DNA of 64,000 nt from Lactifluus volemus (lineage: Eukaryota > Basidiomycota > Agaricomycetes > Russulales > Russulaceae), in assembly GCA_022376515.1 (NCBI GenBank), contig WTXI01000007.1:124001-188000 (forward strand), in the 5' to 3' direction. The notes under the pieces are model-generated. The model was not told where the DNA came from. It searched no databases and saw only the letters and a program-made list of their open reading frames with translations. Shown piece by piece: positions 1 to 10,085 of the stretch. Each line of letters starts with the position of its first letter. Within the stretch, counting starts at the first letter, position 1. Position numbers and translations under genes: made by a program.

Positions 1-1704
1 TTCTAGTGGCGTCGATATCCATGGCCCAGGGTCTTTCTGAGGGGGGGTTTCTTTTTTCTTGGCCATGAGTTGGCTGGCCCACTGAGGGACGTCCTTTCTG
101 AAGCTGATTTCATGCTTCAATTGTTGGTACGCGTCGTGGTGCTAAGTGGCCAGCTCCTGCCAGCCTCTCAGGGTGTTTGGGTTGGCCCCACTTGTTTGAG
201 CATGCTGGTGAGGAGCCCTAGGTCTAGTCCCCTCTTGTACATTCTGATGGTGCCATTGCTGTCGGCGTCCCATCCTGCCTTCTTTCTGAGACGATTGAAT
301 TCGGCCGTATACTGGGCCAGGTTTCCTTTCTTCATCTCCAAGTGCTCCAGCTTTGTAATTGCATCGTCCTCTTTGTTAGTGTCCTTGAAGGCATCGTCCA
401 GAGTGTCTTCGAAATTGGTCCAGAGGATCTCTGCATTTTCTCCATGCTGGACCACTTCTTGTTCAATTGTGTCTAGGTAGTCTTGTACCCATGCTAACAC
501 AAAGGTCCTTTGACCATCCCTAGCATCGTCATAACGCGATTATAGGGGACGAGCATATCGTCGTGGTTTCGATTGATGGCTTTGTACATCCTCCATTCGG
601 TCTTGAAGACGTCGTACAGACTTTGTCTCCTTTGAATGGCGTAGGTGGGATCCCTTTTAGGCCATTTCTTGGAGGGGTGACTGGTTGGGCCCCGACTGCT
701 GCAGCTGCCGCGCCTCCACCTCCACCGCCACCGCCGCCCCACCACCGCCCCACCACCACCGCCACTACCTCCGCCACCACCGCCTCCACCTCCACCACTC
801 TGGCTTGGTCCTGCCGTTGCCATGGTTTGGGTTGGCTGCATTAGAGTTGCTGAGCGAGTGAACATGGGGGTTGGCGAAGTGATGCTAAGGGCACTCATGG
901 CATGGTCTATGGGGGTGACTGGTGTGATCAACCTTGGTTCCTCATTTTCTTGCATGGGTGGGGGTTCTCTGTTTTGGCTGTCATCGGAGGAGGAGTTTGC
1001 TCCTGCTGAATCCTGTTGGGGGGATGCTGCTCCATCCCCATCCTCACTTTCATCTTCACTGGCTTCTGATGTTTGCATGGACGGAGGGAGAGCTAGCTCA
1101 TTGAGGATGTAGTCATATTTGGTGAACTTCATCGTAGGATCAGTCCAATACTCACTGTTTGACCAATAGATGTTGTACCACTGGTTGTTGATAAATTCGC
1201 AGGGGGATCTGTACCTGGTTCTCGATCCTTCTTCTATGTGGTAGGAGTGATAGGTCGTCGGTTTTTGGTAAAGTTGGTGCATTTGTCTCCTATCTTCCAA
1301 GAATCTGATGCTTCCTTTCTGTTCGATAGTTAGGTCATCGTCCTCTCTGGGAATGACTCTAGTTCCTAGGTCGTCTTCATTTGTGTCCCAGACAACGATT
1401 AAAGACCCGTCGTTATTCCTGTCCAGCCTTGCATATGGAAGGCAATGTGATCCCCCGGTAGATAGAGGATCAACGCGTTTCCTTGTTCAGATTGGAACAG
1501 CTCTGTTCCTGCACCCAAGATTGTTTCTAGGTGTCCAATGGTGCGTACACAGGAAATGCTGACTTCTTTCCAGCACCTTTGCTCCGATCTTCGTTTGGCA
1601 TTATACTGTTTCTGTATTGCCTCGTTCTTGTTCAAGTGTGCGTCAATCAACAATTCCTTGATCCGCAGATAGGTTGGTTGTTGTAGATAGTCCCAAGTGA
1701 ACAT
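1..1704 (-). pseudogene. Ty3/gypsy-type retrotransposon gag, partial and frame-broken
   Basis: The minus strand encodes a Gag-like protein from an ATG at 1704, only about 30 nt inside an LTR end, and runs off the window at position 1. Its core (about 500 to 170) has the hydrophilic helical pattern of retrotransposon gag proteins, with motifs such as LAWVQDYL and GNLAQYTAEFNRLRKKAG, after a Gly-rich linker coded by GGT/GGC repeats (about 705-800). The frame is broken near 1430, near 500 and near 175, each break being repaired by one added base, and there is an in-frame TAG at 142-144. No protease, RT or integrase is in view because the element continues leftwards. The family call rests on gag pattern and LTR context, so the superfamily is inferred. 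Confidence 0.7.
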
Positions 1705-1716
1705 CTACTAAGGAAG

Positions 1717-1728
1717 AGCTTCGGCTTT
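1717..1728 (-). promoter_or_regulatory. Putative self-priming primer-binding site
   Basis: Six bases inside the LTR end, the element's sense strand reads AAAGCCGAAGCT. This is the exact 12-nt complement of a stretch in the LTR just downstream of its TATA-like box (2577-2588). Tf1/sushi-type Ty3 elements prime reverse transcription with the 5' end of their own RNA in this way instead of a tRNA. I see no tRNA-type TGG start here. The pairing is visible in the sequence; the mechanism is inferred. Confidence 0.55.
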
Positions 1729-2576
1729 TGTTTTTGTTACGGCTCGACTAGGGCCGGGTCCCAACTAGGGTTACTGAGTTCTGATCTCTCCCAAGATCTA
1801 GGTTCAGGGTCACTCAAGGTGACGACACGCAGAACCCTGTGGTGTTGTAGCACAACCACCAAGCTTCGATGGTGTTATGGACTGACACGTGCTTGCTGAC
1901 TCATACTATACGTTTTCGGACTGATGACTCATTTCTGCTAACTCCCTTGCTTATGTGAACGGACTGCCGATCACTTTGTTTCAGATTGCTTACTTATTTC
2001 TCTCACGATACAGCCTCACACAGCACCGTACAGCCTCAAGCAACAGCCACATGCACAGGATGACTCGCTGATTCCTGAAACATGTTTCAAACCCTGAAAG
2101 CTGTACGAAGGTCACAGCCCCTACGGCTGTGTACGTAGCCTCGTCCTTCTCTATATAAACCCTGTACTTTCTGCCCTAGAGACCTTAAGTCTCAGTTTTG
2201 TTTCGCAATCCAAGTCTTCTATCTATTAGAACCTTGCTTGCCTAGAAGCATCAGACCTGAGAGAACCCTCTTGACATCACGCTCTTCGACTTCTTGACAC
2301 TTTGGTCTTATCCCTAAGCCCAAAGCCCTTGACCTCTGAAATGCTCTTGACTTAGTCGTTTACTAAGTCTCCTCTTTATCGAACCCTTGACCTTGACTTG
2401 CACGTCTTGCAAGTCTAGTTCTTGACTTCACGAACGATCGTACACTTCGTACAAAGGTCCCACTTGGAACCTTAACAGATGGCCCTACTAGGGCGTATAG
2501 GAGGGTAAGAGAAGAAGGGAAAGTAAAAGGGGAGTTCTTGTCACTCAGGAGAGGGTGAAACGAGTCGATTGGAGTT

Positions 2577-2588
2577 AAAGCCGAAGCT
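2577..2588 (-). promoter_or_regulatory. Candidate transcript 5'-end segment complementary to the primer-binding site
   Basis: In element sense this reads AGCTTCGGCTTT, about 30 nt after the TATA-like TTGTATAAGTAG (near 2630-2615). It would lie at or near the 5' end of the retroelement RNA and can pair over 12 nt with 1717-1728. The neighbouring LTR at 2863 has the similar CCCCAGCTTCAGCTTCG after its own TATA-like box, so the segment is conserved between the two LTRs. Confidence 0.5.
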
Positions 2589-2656
2589 GGGGTACGAGCT
2601 ACCAGCTGAGGCCTACTTATACAATTTATGCTAATTGTTCTACCAAACTAGGGTGG

Positions 2657-2785
2657 ACAATAAGCGTGAGGTCAAGAACAATAGAGAACGTGAACAATAG
2701 AGGCTCGGAACAATAACACTGGACGGAACGAGACGAACAATAAGCAGTCAGGACAATAGAATCAGTCAGCACAATAAGAACAATG
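2657..2785. promoter_or_regulatory. Array of eight ACAAT motifs in the U3 of LTR A
   Basis: Seven copies of ACAATA start at 2657, 2678, 2694, 2710, 2737, 2753 and 2771, and one ACAATG at 2780. Several are exactly 16 bp apart. ACAAT/ATTGT is the core recognised by HMG-box (SOX/MATA-HMG type) proteins, so this may be an enhancer for the retroelement. The array is directly visible; the binding factor is inferred. Confidence 0.5.
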
Positions 2786-2862
2786 TGGAAGGGACGTCAT
2801 CAGGATGAGTAAGCATGTTTAGGAAGCATAAGGTCCAACTTGTCCTGCATTCCGTAACAAAA

Positions 2863-3590
2863 TGTTACGGTTATGCAGGCCATCCGGCCCATTTGCTACT
2901 GTTTTCCGTCTATTTTTCGACTTGTGTTGTGACCTAGGATCTCTTTCCTTGGCCAGCCCCCTCTGTTCGACTTCTAGGGGCTGTGCATCGCCGTTTTGGA
3001 TGTGTATTTGACTCAGGGATCATGACTCAAAGCTTGAGTCAGCGTTCTTGACTCAGACCTTGAGTCAGACGCACTGAGTCAGTTCTTGAGTCATCAGAAC
3101 TGACTCAGGTCCTTAGTCAATGGTCTTGACTTCGCTACTTTACTGTGACCTTTGTAGGATAGTTGGCTGGCCCTCTGTACACATAAATAGGGCCTTGTAG
3201 ACGAGCTAAAGCCCCAGCTTCAGCTTCGTCTAGAATCGCAGTTCATTGTCTCCTGCTCACACTCGCATTGCATCTTCTCCTCTTCTCTTGTGAATCCCCT
3301 CTTCGTACCTTGATCCAGGTACTTCGCGTCACTGATCAGACTTCTGTTCACTTGTTTCACTACCAGAAACAAGCTCACAGACGCCTGAACCCTAATATGA
3401 ACGCGCTGTGAGAAGTAGTTCCCACTTCTCACCCCGCGTCCGCCCTCGAACCTTAGTTCAACCTCACACTAACGTACTAGGGCTAGAAAGATCCTTTCTA
3501 ACCATAGTACGCTCGCGCCCGTGTTGCGGTTGAACCCACACACCGTCATTAACCCATCTGCCACCGTCTATCCTTTTTAGAAACGGTAAC
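2863..3590 (+). repeat. Second LTR (LTR B), head to head with LTR A, probably solo or truncated
   Basis: It starts TGTTACGG three bases after LTR A ends; both read TGTTACGG, then 2-3 variable bases, then TGCAGG or GCAGG, so the junction at 2845-2878 is a near-perfect palindrome. It has a U3 packed with TGASTCA sites, a TATA-like ACATAAATAGGG at about 3181, and a pyrimidine-rich leader containing CCCCAGCTTC. The right end is uncertain; GGTAAC at about 3585-3590 resembles a decayed CCGTAACA. No gag or primer site follows it. Confidence 0.5.
3009..3107. promoter_or_regulatory. Eight TGASTCA (Gcn4/AP-1 type) sites in LTR B
   Basis: The 7-bp palindrome TGA(C/G)TCA occurs at 3009, 3023, 3035, 3049, 3061, 3075, 3087 and 3101. 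The spacing alternates 14, 12, 14, 12, 14, 12, 14 bp. TGASTCA is the classic site of fungal Gcn4/Cpc-1 bZIP activators of amino-acid starvation genes. A role as a starvation-responsive LTR enhancer is inference. Confidence 0.65.
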
Positions 3591-3893
3591 TCCGACCATC
3601 ACGTGCACCGGCCCGTACTACCCGCCTCACACGATACAGAACTGAGAGTTTGCACAGTCAAGTCTACTCCTTAATGGGACCTTGCCTGCACGTGCTAGAA
3701 TCGACTATTTGGTGTTGCTAGTCTTGTCTGACTCGCCACAGCAAATAGCCAACCTGAACGATACTCACTTCAAGCCACAGTCCCTGCGAACCGAGACACC
3801 CTACATCATTCTTTCCCTTCTTGCGCCGCAGATCTGCCGTCAATTTCATCTCCCCAGACTTGCCGATGCCTTATGCCCTGACCCTGAGATGCC

Positions 3894-4325
3894 CTCTGCC
3901 TCATCACAGTTTTCCTCATCCAAAAGGTGCATTTTCTATCCACTTTCTCATCATACCACTTGCTAACACCTCCCCCTCATCCTTCCTCGTTCCTGTCCAT
4001 GCCCATCCCAACCTGCTCACACCAGTACTCACCCACACCTGTTCAACCTGCACACTGCCCATGCCCATCCGATCTGACTGCCCATGCAGCCATGTTTACC
4101 CCGACCCCTTGACACTCTCTGCCTCATCACAGTTTTCCTTGTCCAAAAGGTGCATTTTCTATCTACTTTCTCATCATACCACTTGCTAACACCTCCCCCT
4201 CATCCTTCCTCATTCCTGTCTGTGCCCATCCCAACCTGCTCACACCGGTACTCACCCACACCTGTTCAACCTGCACACTGCCCATGCCCATCCGATCTGA
4301 CTGCTCACACGGCCGCGTTTACCCC
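3894..4325. repeat. Two-copy direct tandem repeat, 223-bp unit
   Basis: Copy 1 (3894-4116) and copy 2 (4117-4325) are nearly identical C/T-rich sequence starting CTCTGCCTCATCACAG. Open frames across it are low-complexity and match no family I know, so I do not call a gene. Looser variants of the same CCCATGCCCATCC-type words continue to about 4560. Confidence 0.85.
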
Positions 4326-4756
4326 ATGCATGGCCATTTATCCTGCCTGCCTTGCTTGCCTTCACCTATACCTGTCCATTGTCCAATCTGCGGCCATGTG
4401 CCACCTTGCCAACGCCTGTTCAACCAGCCCACATGGCCACTCTCACTCCGGGTTACTGCTTTGCTCATGGCCATCCATCCTCTCTGCCCCACCCCCTTCA
4501 CCTATGCCTGTCCAATCCATGGCCACACACCACCTCACCTATGCCCATTTGGCCGGCTCAGATTTAGTTTGTCATTCTTGTGCCACTTGTGGGCAGTGGT
4601 GTAAGACTTCAGTACCACGAGTAGTCTCTAGCATTACAAAGTCCTGTTGTAGATTAGATTATGAATGAGATTTTGACTTTAAAACTCTCCAAAGGCACAC
4701 AACAACAGAACCAGCTGAATCTGCGGTTTATTGTCAGTGCTATGTAGGAGTAGTAA
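4326..4756. other. No gene seen; C/T-rich low-complexity tail of the tandem repeat
   Basis: Short open frames exist on both strands but are repetitive in composition. I see no splice-site pattern or domain. Confidence 0.5.
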
Positions 4757-5415
4757 GTCTGTCTTCCATCGGGGAAGGCAGGCGAAATAAATACATGTTC
4801 TACTACCCTAGATCTATACTAATCATAGTCCGATTTGTCACGATCCTCTTGATTGCGACATGTTTCACTTACTTATGAAACATCTTTGTAATCGCACAGT
4901 TTTCACACGCCTCAGTAATCTAGGGTACTTAATTTATTTATTGCAGGCCGCCCCGTCGGGGTGCACTGCTAGAATCAATGTGCAACGCTCACAGAATGTC
5001 GCAGCGTTACCTAATTATTTACTATCTAGGTGAATCGGGCCACCTGTGCCGCTGGCACAACAACTCATCAGAGGCGATATCTCTCATCGCTCATTATTAT
5101 TTGATTATGAAACTTCAATAAATTATATTGGTGCACATTTGTTTCAGTGTACATGATATTTATGATCACGAGGGCTGGCGACCTCACATTCTCGTTGTTT
5201 CTGGCTCAAGCCCAGTGTGGGCTCGGGCCAGTCCGGGAGGCTGCTCGCGCGACTTGTGCGTCATGTGACGCCAGTCTCGAGCCGGCCCGTTCCAAATAGA
5301 TTGCTTAGGATTTTCAATCCTAAGCAGTATTTTATCTTAGTCGTTTCACACAACAAATGTAGATCATGTGTGAGTAATAATATTTATGGTAAGGCATCTA
5401 TTAGGGATGCCTTAC
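4757..5415. repeat. Array of at least ten GC-rich hairpins in AT-rich spacer
   Basis: Inverted repeats follow one another: 4757-4783 (11-bp stem, one G-T pair), 4860-4883 (8 bp), 4943-4969 (GCAG/CTGC around CCCC-GTC-GGGG), 4984-5008 (6 bp), 5046-5058 (GTGCC-GCT-GGCAC), 5074-5090 (5 bp), 5209-5223 (6 bp), 5258-5271 (6 bp), 5302-5326 (11 bp, 3-nt loop) and 5389-5415 (10 bp, 7-nt loop). All but the AT-rich 4860-4883 stem have GC-containing stems, set in AT-rich linkers. This resembles the GC clusters of fungal mitochondrial spacers, so a nuclear copy of mitochondrial DNA is one explanation. A hairpin-rich mobile repeat is another. Confidence 0.6.
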
Positions 5416-5550
5416 AAGTGGACACTATTACCTTGTCATTTACACTGGCATTTATGGACTCTGCTTAGATAGTAAACATCTGAGCCTATAAAGTTGTTTG
5501 AGCCTGAGACCTGAAAATATCTGAGACTTTGTTCAATTGTTTAGTGAGTG

Positions 5551-5705
5551 TCTAACCCATACCCTTACCCACCAGGTATGGGTTTTTCTGATACCCCCAG
5601 ACAATCCTGTGGGAAACCTGTACCCGTGCCTGGGGTATGGGTTCTTCAGGGGTAGGGGTAGGGGTACTGCTGGAGATACCCCAGGGTTACCCACGTCCAT
5701 CACTA
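5551..5705. mobile_element. Relic terminus of a GGGTA-rich hAT-like element
   Basis: The stretch is made of GGGTATGGG/ACCCATACCC words and ends GGTTACCCACGTCCATCACTA. That end matches 18 of 21 bases of the right terminus of the hAT-like element at 18759-21053. No matching left end or target duplication was found, so only one end survives. It directly abuts an NLR fragment. Confidence 0.55.
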
Positions 5706-5708
5706 TCC

Positions 5709-5903
5709 TTGATCAATGGTGATGGTTGGATATATGGAGAGCAGAATGAACTACTTTTATGGATTCTGAAGCTTCACAGGCTGTGTCTTCATGGACCTAG
5801 CACTGTCTGGATCGCAGGTAAACAGGAGACTCAGCTTGATTTCTCAAGTTTTGTGCATGGATCGGATTGGCCTACAGTATATGATCGCAATTTATCTAAT
5901 TAA
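5709..5903 (+). pseudogene. Orphan C-terminal fragment of a WD40-type NLR
   Basis: The frame encodes a tail closely matching the last ~60 residues of the NLR at 11974-17470: GDGWI...LLLW, HGPSTVWIAGKQET, LDFSSFVHGSDWPTVY, then a stop at 5901-5903. No WD40 repeats precede it; the hAT-like relic does. It is therefore the remnant of a second, deleted NLR gene. Confidence 0.8.
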
Positions 5904-5905
5904 GT

Positions 5906-6921
5906 CTGTTATACACTTTTTTAATGTTCCCATCCTTTTCTGGCCATTGTAATAGCTACCTATTTCCCTGCCAGATCATCACTATCGCCCTTGCAAAGCT
6001 CAGGCTTAAGAGACTACAAACATGATGGAGGAAAGGTGAATTGGCACCATGTAGTCGGTGACTCGGAGTACCTACTGCGTAAATCAATATCATACGTGAA
6101 ATCCCTACAAGCAAGAAACACGATCTGTCACGGTTCGTACGAAAGTTGCCCAAAAAATTGCCGTGGGAAACAACAAAGTCACACTCCCAACCCTGGGAAA
6201 ATCTAATGCCATCGACAGAAGCGCTAGGGCTCGTCATCGAAGTAAAAAGAAGAGATACGTAAAGAGCATGTGACGATAATCAATGAACCGCGACTGCGAC
6301 TCACTGTGGTTAGTGTGGAGACTCTGGCAAGATTCTCCGGCATCTCACAACCCAAAATCGTTGTAATGACACCGAGGACGGGGGGGGGGGGGGGGGGGGT
6401 GGTGGTAACTTGTCGTAACGTCAAAATATGAGCAGGAGGCTACCTGTGTATCCATCGGTGGAAAAGTGGCGACTGGAGGTGAAGATGAAGATGAAGATGA
6501 CCAGCCATAGGCGGTGAACGTACTCCGAGGGGGTTTGCTGGGTTCGAGACATCCCAATCGGGTCGATGTTTAGGGCAGGCACGGAGATGAATTTCAAGGG
6601 CGAAAGTTGCGGGATTCGAGGTGCGTGTAAGGTCCACCTTACAGCGGGTCGGATAGTATGTAAGGGAATAACCCAAATGAGAGGGATGAGGGCGACCAAT
6701 TGTGGGTGGTCAGACTCCATAGAAGAAGGCGCGAGGGTCATCTCGCATTGGTGATGGAGCCAATGGTTTGCTGTGAATCGAAAATGGTGTTGCTTTCAGG
6801 AGAGATTGGAGAGGTAAGTGGCTTTCGGCGTACGGAGACACGATTACATGAGGATGGATTTATGAGTGAGCCGGTTTGACAGATTAAATTGGTAGTCTCT
6901 CGGGGGCGGTGGTCTGCGTTG
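5906..6921. other. No supported gene
   Basis: Open frames up to about 106 codons occur on the minus strand (6421-6741, 5956-6237), but none shows a domain, a signal peptide or convincing splice sites. A 20-bp G run lies inside. The stretch ends as the 3' flank of the DUF6535 gene. Confidence 0.4.
6380..6399. repeat. Poly-G run (20 bp)
   Basis: Twenty uninterrupted G residues followed by TGGTGG. Runs this long are often length-miscalled and can form quadruplexes. Confidence 0.9.
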
Positions 6922-8823
6922 TTAGACCGAAGTCGTGGAGGGCTTCTGGGCGTCGTTGGGACTTCGATTGGTGTCTAGGAGATTAATGTCTTGGGGAATA
7001 GAATAAGGAACGCTATGAGTTCCTCTGCTTATCTGCGCTTCTGCCAAGACCTCCACCCACAATGCTTCGAAGTCGCGCTGCAGGTCTTGATGAACTGCTT
7101 GTATGTTAAATCCGGAAGATGGAAGTAAAATATTCCGAGCCATGATGATAGCCAAACGTCGATTGAGTCCAGAACGAGAGCGGAAAATCTCCCGAGTGAC
7201 GTTGATCCAGCTGGCAAATGACAAGCTATAATCGTCGTGTTTGAGATACTGTTGAATGATATTTTCCGATTTGCCCAATTGGTCGCAAGCGAGTTTCATC
7301 TGAAGATGATCTCTTTCCGGTACATTTGCTATGATGTCAGCAATCATGATTTTTGCACATAAATCAATCTCCTTGTCAGTCCTTTTCCACGTTTTCAGAG
7401 TACTTCCCACTGCTACAGTCCGCAGCAGGTCCTGGTGCGCCCTAAAGATGTCTAAAAGGCTCCAAAAAACTCTGGTATGGGTAGCATCGGCGACGGTCAT
7501 GCACGTGACGAATCGATCTATTTTGGTTTTGTCCGAATCGGATTCCGACAAAGTGCGGCTCAAGAAAGCCACCAAAGCTGAAGAGAATCTCGGGGAGCCC
7601 AATGTCGCGAGGCTGCTTTCGGGATTCTTGACAATTCGCTTTGAATTATTGACGCCAATGATAGACTTGAAAAATCCATCCAGATCACCATCTGGGGCCA
7701 AAGAAACGGCGTCAAATGTCCACTGTAGGATGAGGCCATCAATTTCTGATGATAACTTCTGGATCCTCTCTTCTATTATGGTCTCCATGCCTTGTGTGAG
7801 CCTTCCGAGGTATTTGACGACCAAGGACTGAGAGCGCGTCGAGATCTTGGCCATAAGACAAGGAAAACGGCCAAGGAATAAGACTGCTTGATATAATATG
7901 CGGGAAAGGATCCAAAAGATCAGTGAAGAAAGCGGTACCCAATATGGGCTCTCTGGTCGCAAAATTGGCATAAATGTGATGACCAAATATGCCATGATGG
8001 AAGCCACGATCCACCATACAACGACGGCGAAGACAGCATGATTGATATTGAAGAGATATATGAGGAAGCCGACAAAGAAAAGGAAGAGGGAGATATTTAT
8101 CATGGTACATATCGCTTCAACCACCCGTGGAAAGTGCAACTGTTTGACACCGTGGGCAAGGAATGCACGAATCCGACTGCGGTCGTGCGGGGTGTACTGT
8201 GGGCCCTGGGTGATCCTGAGGTATCGGCGGCCCCATTGCTGCACTAAAGTCGCCAGCATGGCGCAGGTAAGACCGATAACTAAGCTCAAGGACCAGAGTG
8301 AGTTCACCCAGACAACGTAGGTCGGTGGAGAGAATGTGGGAGGTTCAAGAGGGGTGACGGGTATGGATCGAGATATGTTGGCATCGGCGAGAACCTGATA
8401 AATGTTCTTGAGATAGAATGCTGTCGTATCCTGTGGATTTGGTTCGAGGTCGAGAAGGGTCACTGCGAGTAACACGGCAACAGCTGCGGAGAATAAACCG
8501 GTCTATAATTTGTTTAGAAGCAATGGAGAAGCCCGTAGACTGAGGACTCACGAAGATAAGGACACCGTCTGCATCTTTTTGCCAGCGATCGGTCATCTTG
8601 CTGTCTTCATTCTCTGTTTTCTTTTGATACATGGCAAAAAGAGGAGCTGAGTCATCAGAAAATTCGTATTGTTCTTCATTCTTCATAAAATCAAGTTCGC
8701 TTGCTAGTCACGGCACATACGTTAATGAAATTCGTGAGGTCCTATTATAAGGGCCAGTAACATACTCATAGTGCTTGCTTCCTGAGGCAACCTGGGGACT
8801 TGGTCACGAGGTCGTTGTTCCAT
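6922..8823 (-). CDS. DUF6535 multi-pass membrane protein (copy A)
   Basis: Three exons: 8823-8766, 8703-8552 and 8502-6922 (introns 8704-8765 and 8503-8551, both GT-AG), giving 596 residues. The N-terminal third is a typical DUF6535 domain: an acidic leader, KDADGVLIF at the first intron-2 junction, a GLFSAAVAVLL helix, then WVNSLWSLSLVIGLTCAMLATLVQQWGRRY split over two helices, and further hydrophobic segments (INISLFLFFVGFLIYLF, VVVWWIVASIMAYLVITF). The C-terminal two thirds is helical and soluble. The family is abundant in Agaricomycetes and its function is unknown. Start and introns were fixed by agreement with the paralogue at 21993-23957. It lies tail to tail with repeat DNA and head to head with a decayed relative. 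Confidence 0.85.
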
Positions 8824-9514
8824 AGAAAAAAGTATATGAATCGTAAGGAGATGTTGCACGACCCTTCGTTGATTGAGAGCAAAGGTTGAGAGCAAGGCGG
8901 TGAACGGGAGGCGGGTCATGGCACACCGGTCCGTCATCCGTTCTAGCAGCAAAATCATACGACCTGCGTTCCGCCGCGATATATCAACTATGGTTCTGTC
9001 CAAACGCATCCTCGCGTCCGTCTCCGCTCCTTCTACCATTTACAATTTGGCAGTCTCGAGCGAAGAGACGAGGAAGCCAACGGCTTGGTCAACGGCCACG
9101 GTAGGCAACACCGAGTGCTTCAAACCAGACAGTCAGATCGTGGCACGCGGAGGGTTTTGATTGGCTAACAATAAAAATGAGTCTGTCAAGGATCTATTCG
9201 AGTCCCTTTTTTTTCAATGCGACATTCGATCGATGTACAAAGGCACACCGTCAATATGTCCACGAGGAGCCAAACAGCAGACAGTTGCCGCCGCTGCACA
9301 GATCCGTTTCAACCACCTGATAAAAGCCCAAGCTATAAATGAATCTCAGTTGATGTTAATGGGTCGGTGACACATCAATATCTACTGAGATTCATCATAG
9401 CAAGGGGGTTCAGTGGTGTTGGGCGCCAACTGTCAACCGGGGGCACAGCAAGAGACGTATAGGCTGATACCAGGGCTACACCTCGCAGAGATTCTCAAGC
9501 GAGTGATATTCAGA
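8824..9514. other. No supported gene; 5' flank of the DUF6535 gene
   Basis: Open frames on both strands (for example 8873-9160 on plus) have no recognisable domain. The minus-strand frame runs out of the DUF6535 start without a family match, so it is taken as promoter/5' UTR. The DUF6535 relic begins near 9515. Confidence 0.4.
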
Positions 9515-10085
9515 GCCCTAGACAAAATCAACGATTCATCATGTGCGTGAACATCGCAGATGCGACCCACGCCAGAGTTTTCTGAAGCCTTTTAGACATT
9601 TTCAGGGCAAACCAGTATTTGTTACAAACAGCAACTTTGGGGATAGCACTGACACCGAGATATGTGCACAAATAGTGCTTGCTTATATCATCGCAAACGA
9701 GAAGGGGCGAGCTTTGGGCTACGTTCGCTACCAATCAAATCAAAAGAGACATCGATCGAGCGTATGTCGAGCAGGGAAATGACAGCGTGTTCTTTGCCAA
9801 CTGGCTCTACCTCACTCGCAAGATTTTCCGCTCGCGTTCCGGGCCCAATCGGCATTTGGCCATCATCACGGCACGGAATCTTCTACTTCCTACCATATTT
9901 GACCAAACGAAATGCTCTTCCCACACTGCAATACGGCTTCTACGCATTGTGGAATGAGATATTTCTAAAGGTGGAACAGAGCAGGGCTACTAGGCTAATA
10001 GCGCTCCCTGCCTTATTCTCCAAGACATTCACCAGCCATACATCCATTTACATCAAAGTCCCGTCGACGCCCCGGTCACGGTAGC
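9515..10085 (+). pseudogene. Decayed DUF6535 gene, C-terminal half only
   Basis: Nucleotides align with the 3' half of the intact gene at 21993-23957 (its region from about 23285 on). Recognisable blocks include ADATHARVF, YVEQGNDSV, FANWLYLTRKIFRSRSG and RHLAIITARNLLLP. A TGG codon has become TGA at 9583-9585 and several frame shifts follow. The transmembrane half is missing. With the dehydrogenase relic downstream it preserves the gene order of the intact pair, so both came from one segmental duplication. Confidence 0.85.

Larger units (their letters stand above)
1735..2859 (-). repeat. LTR of the gag-bearing retroelement (LTR A)
   Basis: This 1,125-bp block begins and ends with the perfect 8-bp inverted repeat TGTTACGG/CCGTAACA, the TG...CA form expected of LTRs. 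It abuts the gag leader at 1704-1734. In sense (minus) orientation a U3 with repeated ATTGT motifs is followed by TATA-like TTGTATAAGTAG and a long R-U5. A plus-strand TATATAAAC at about 2152 and a TTAACA at about 2471-2476 leave room for a second reading, in which 1735-2476 is a separate plus-strand LTR. I prefer the first reading because of the gag position and the self-priming match. Confidence 0.6.

Noticed and set aside
2150..2476. A separate plus-strand LTR at 1735-2476
   Set aside because: TATATAAAC and a TTAACA end fit loosely, but the minus-strand gag start, the 8-bp terminal inverted repeat at 1735/2859 and the 12-nt primer match favour one larger minus-strand LTR. Not fully excluded.
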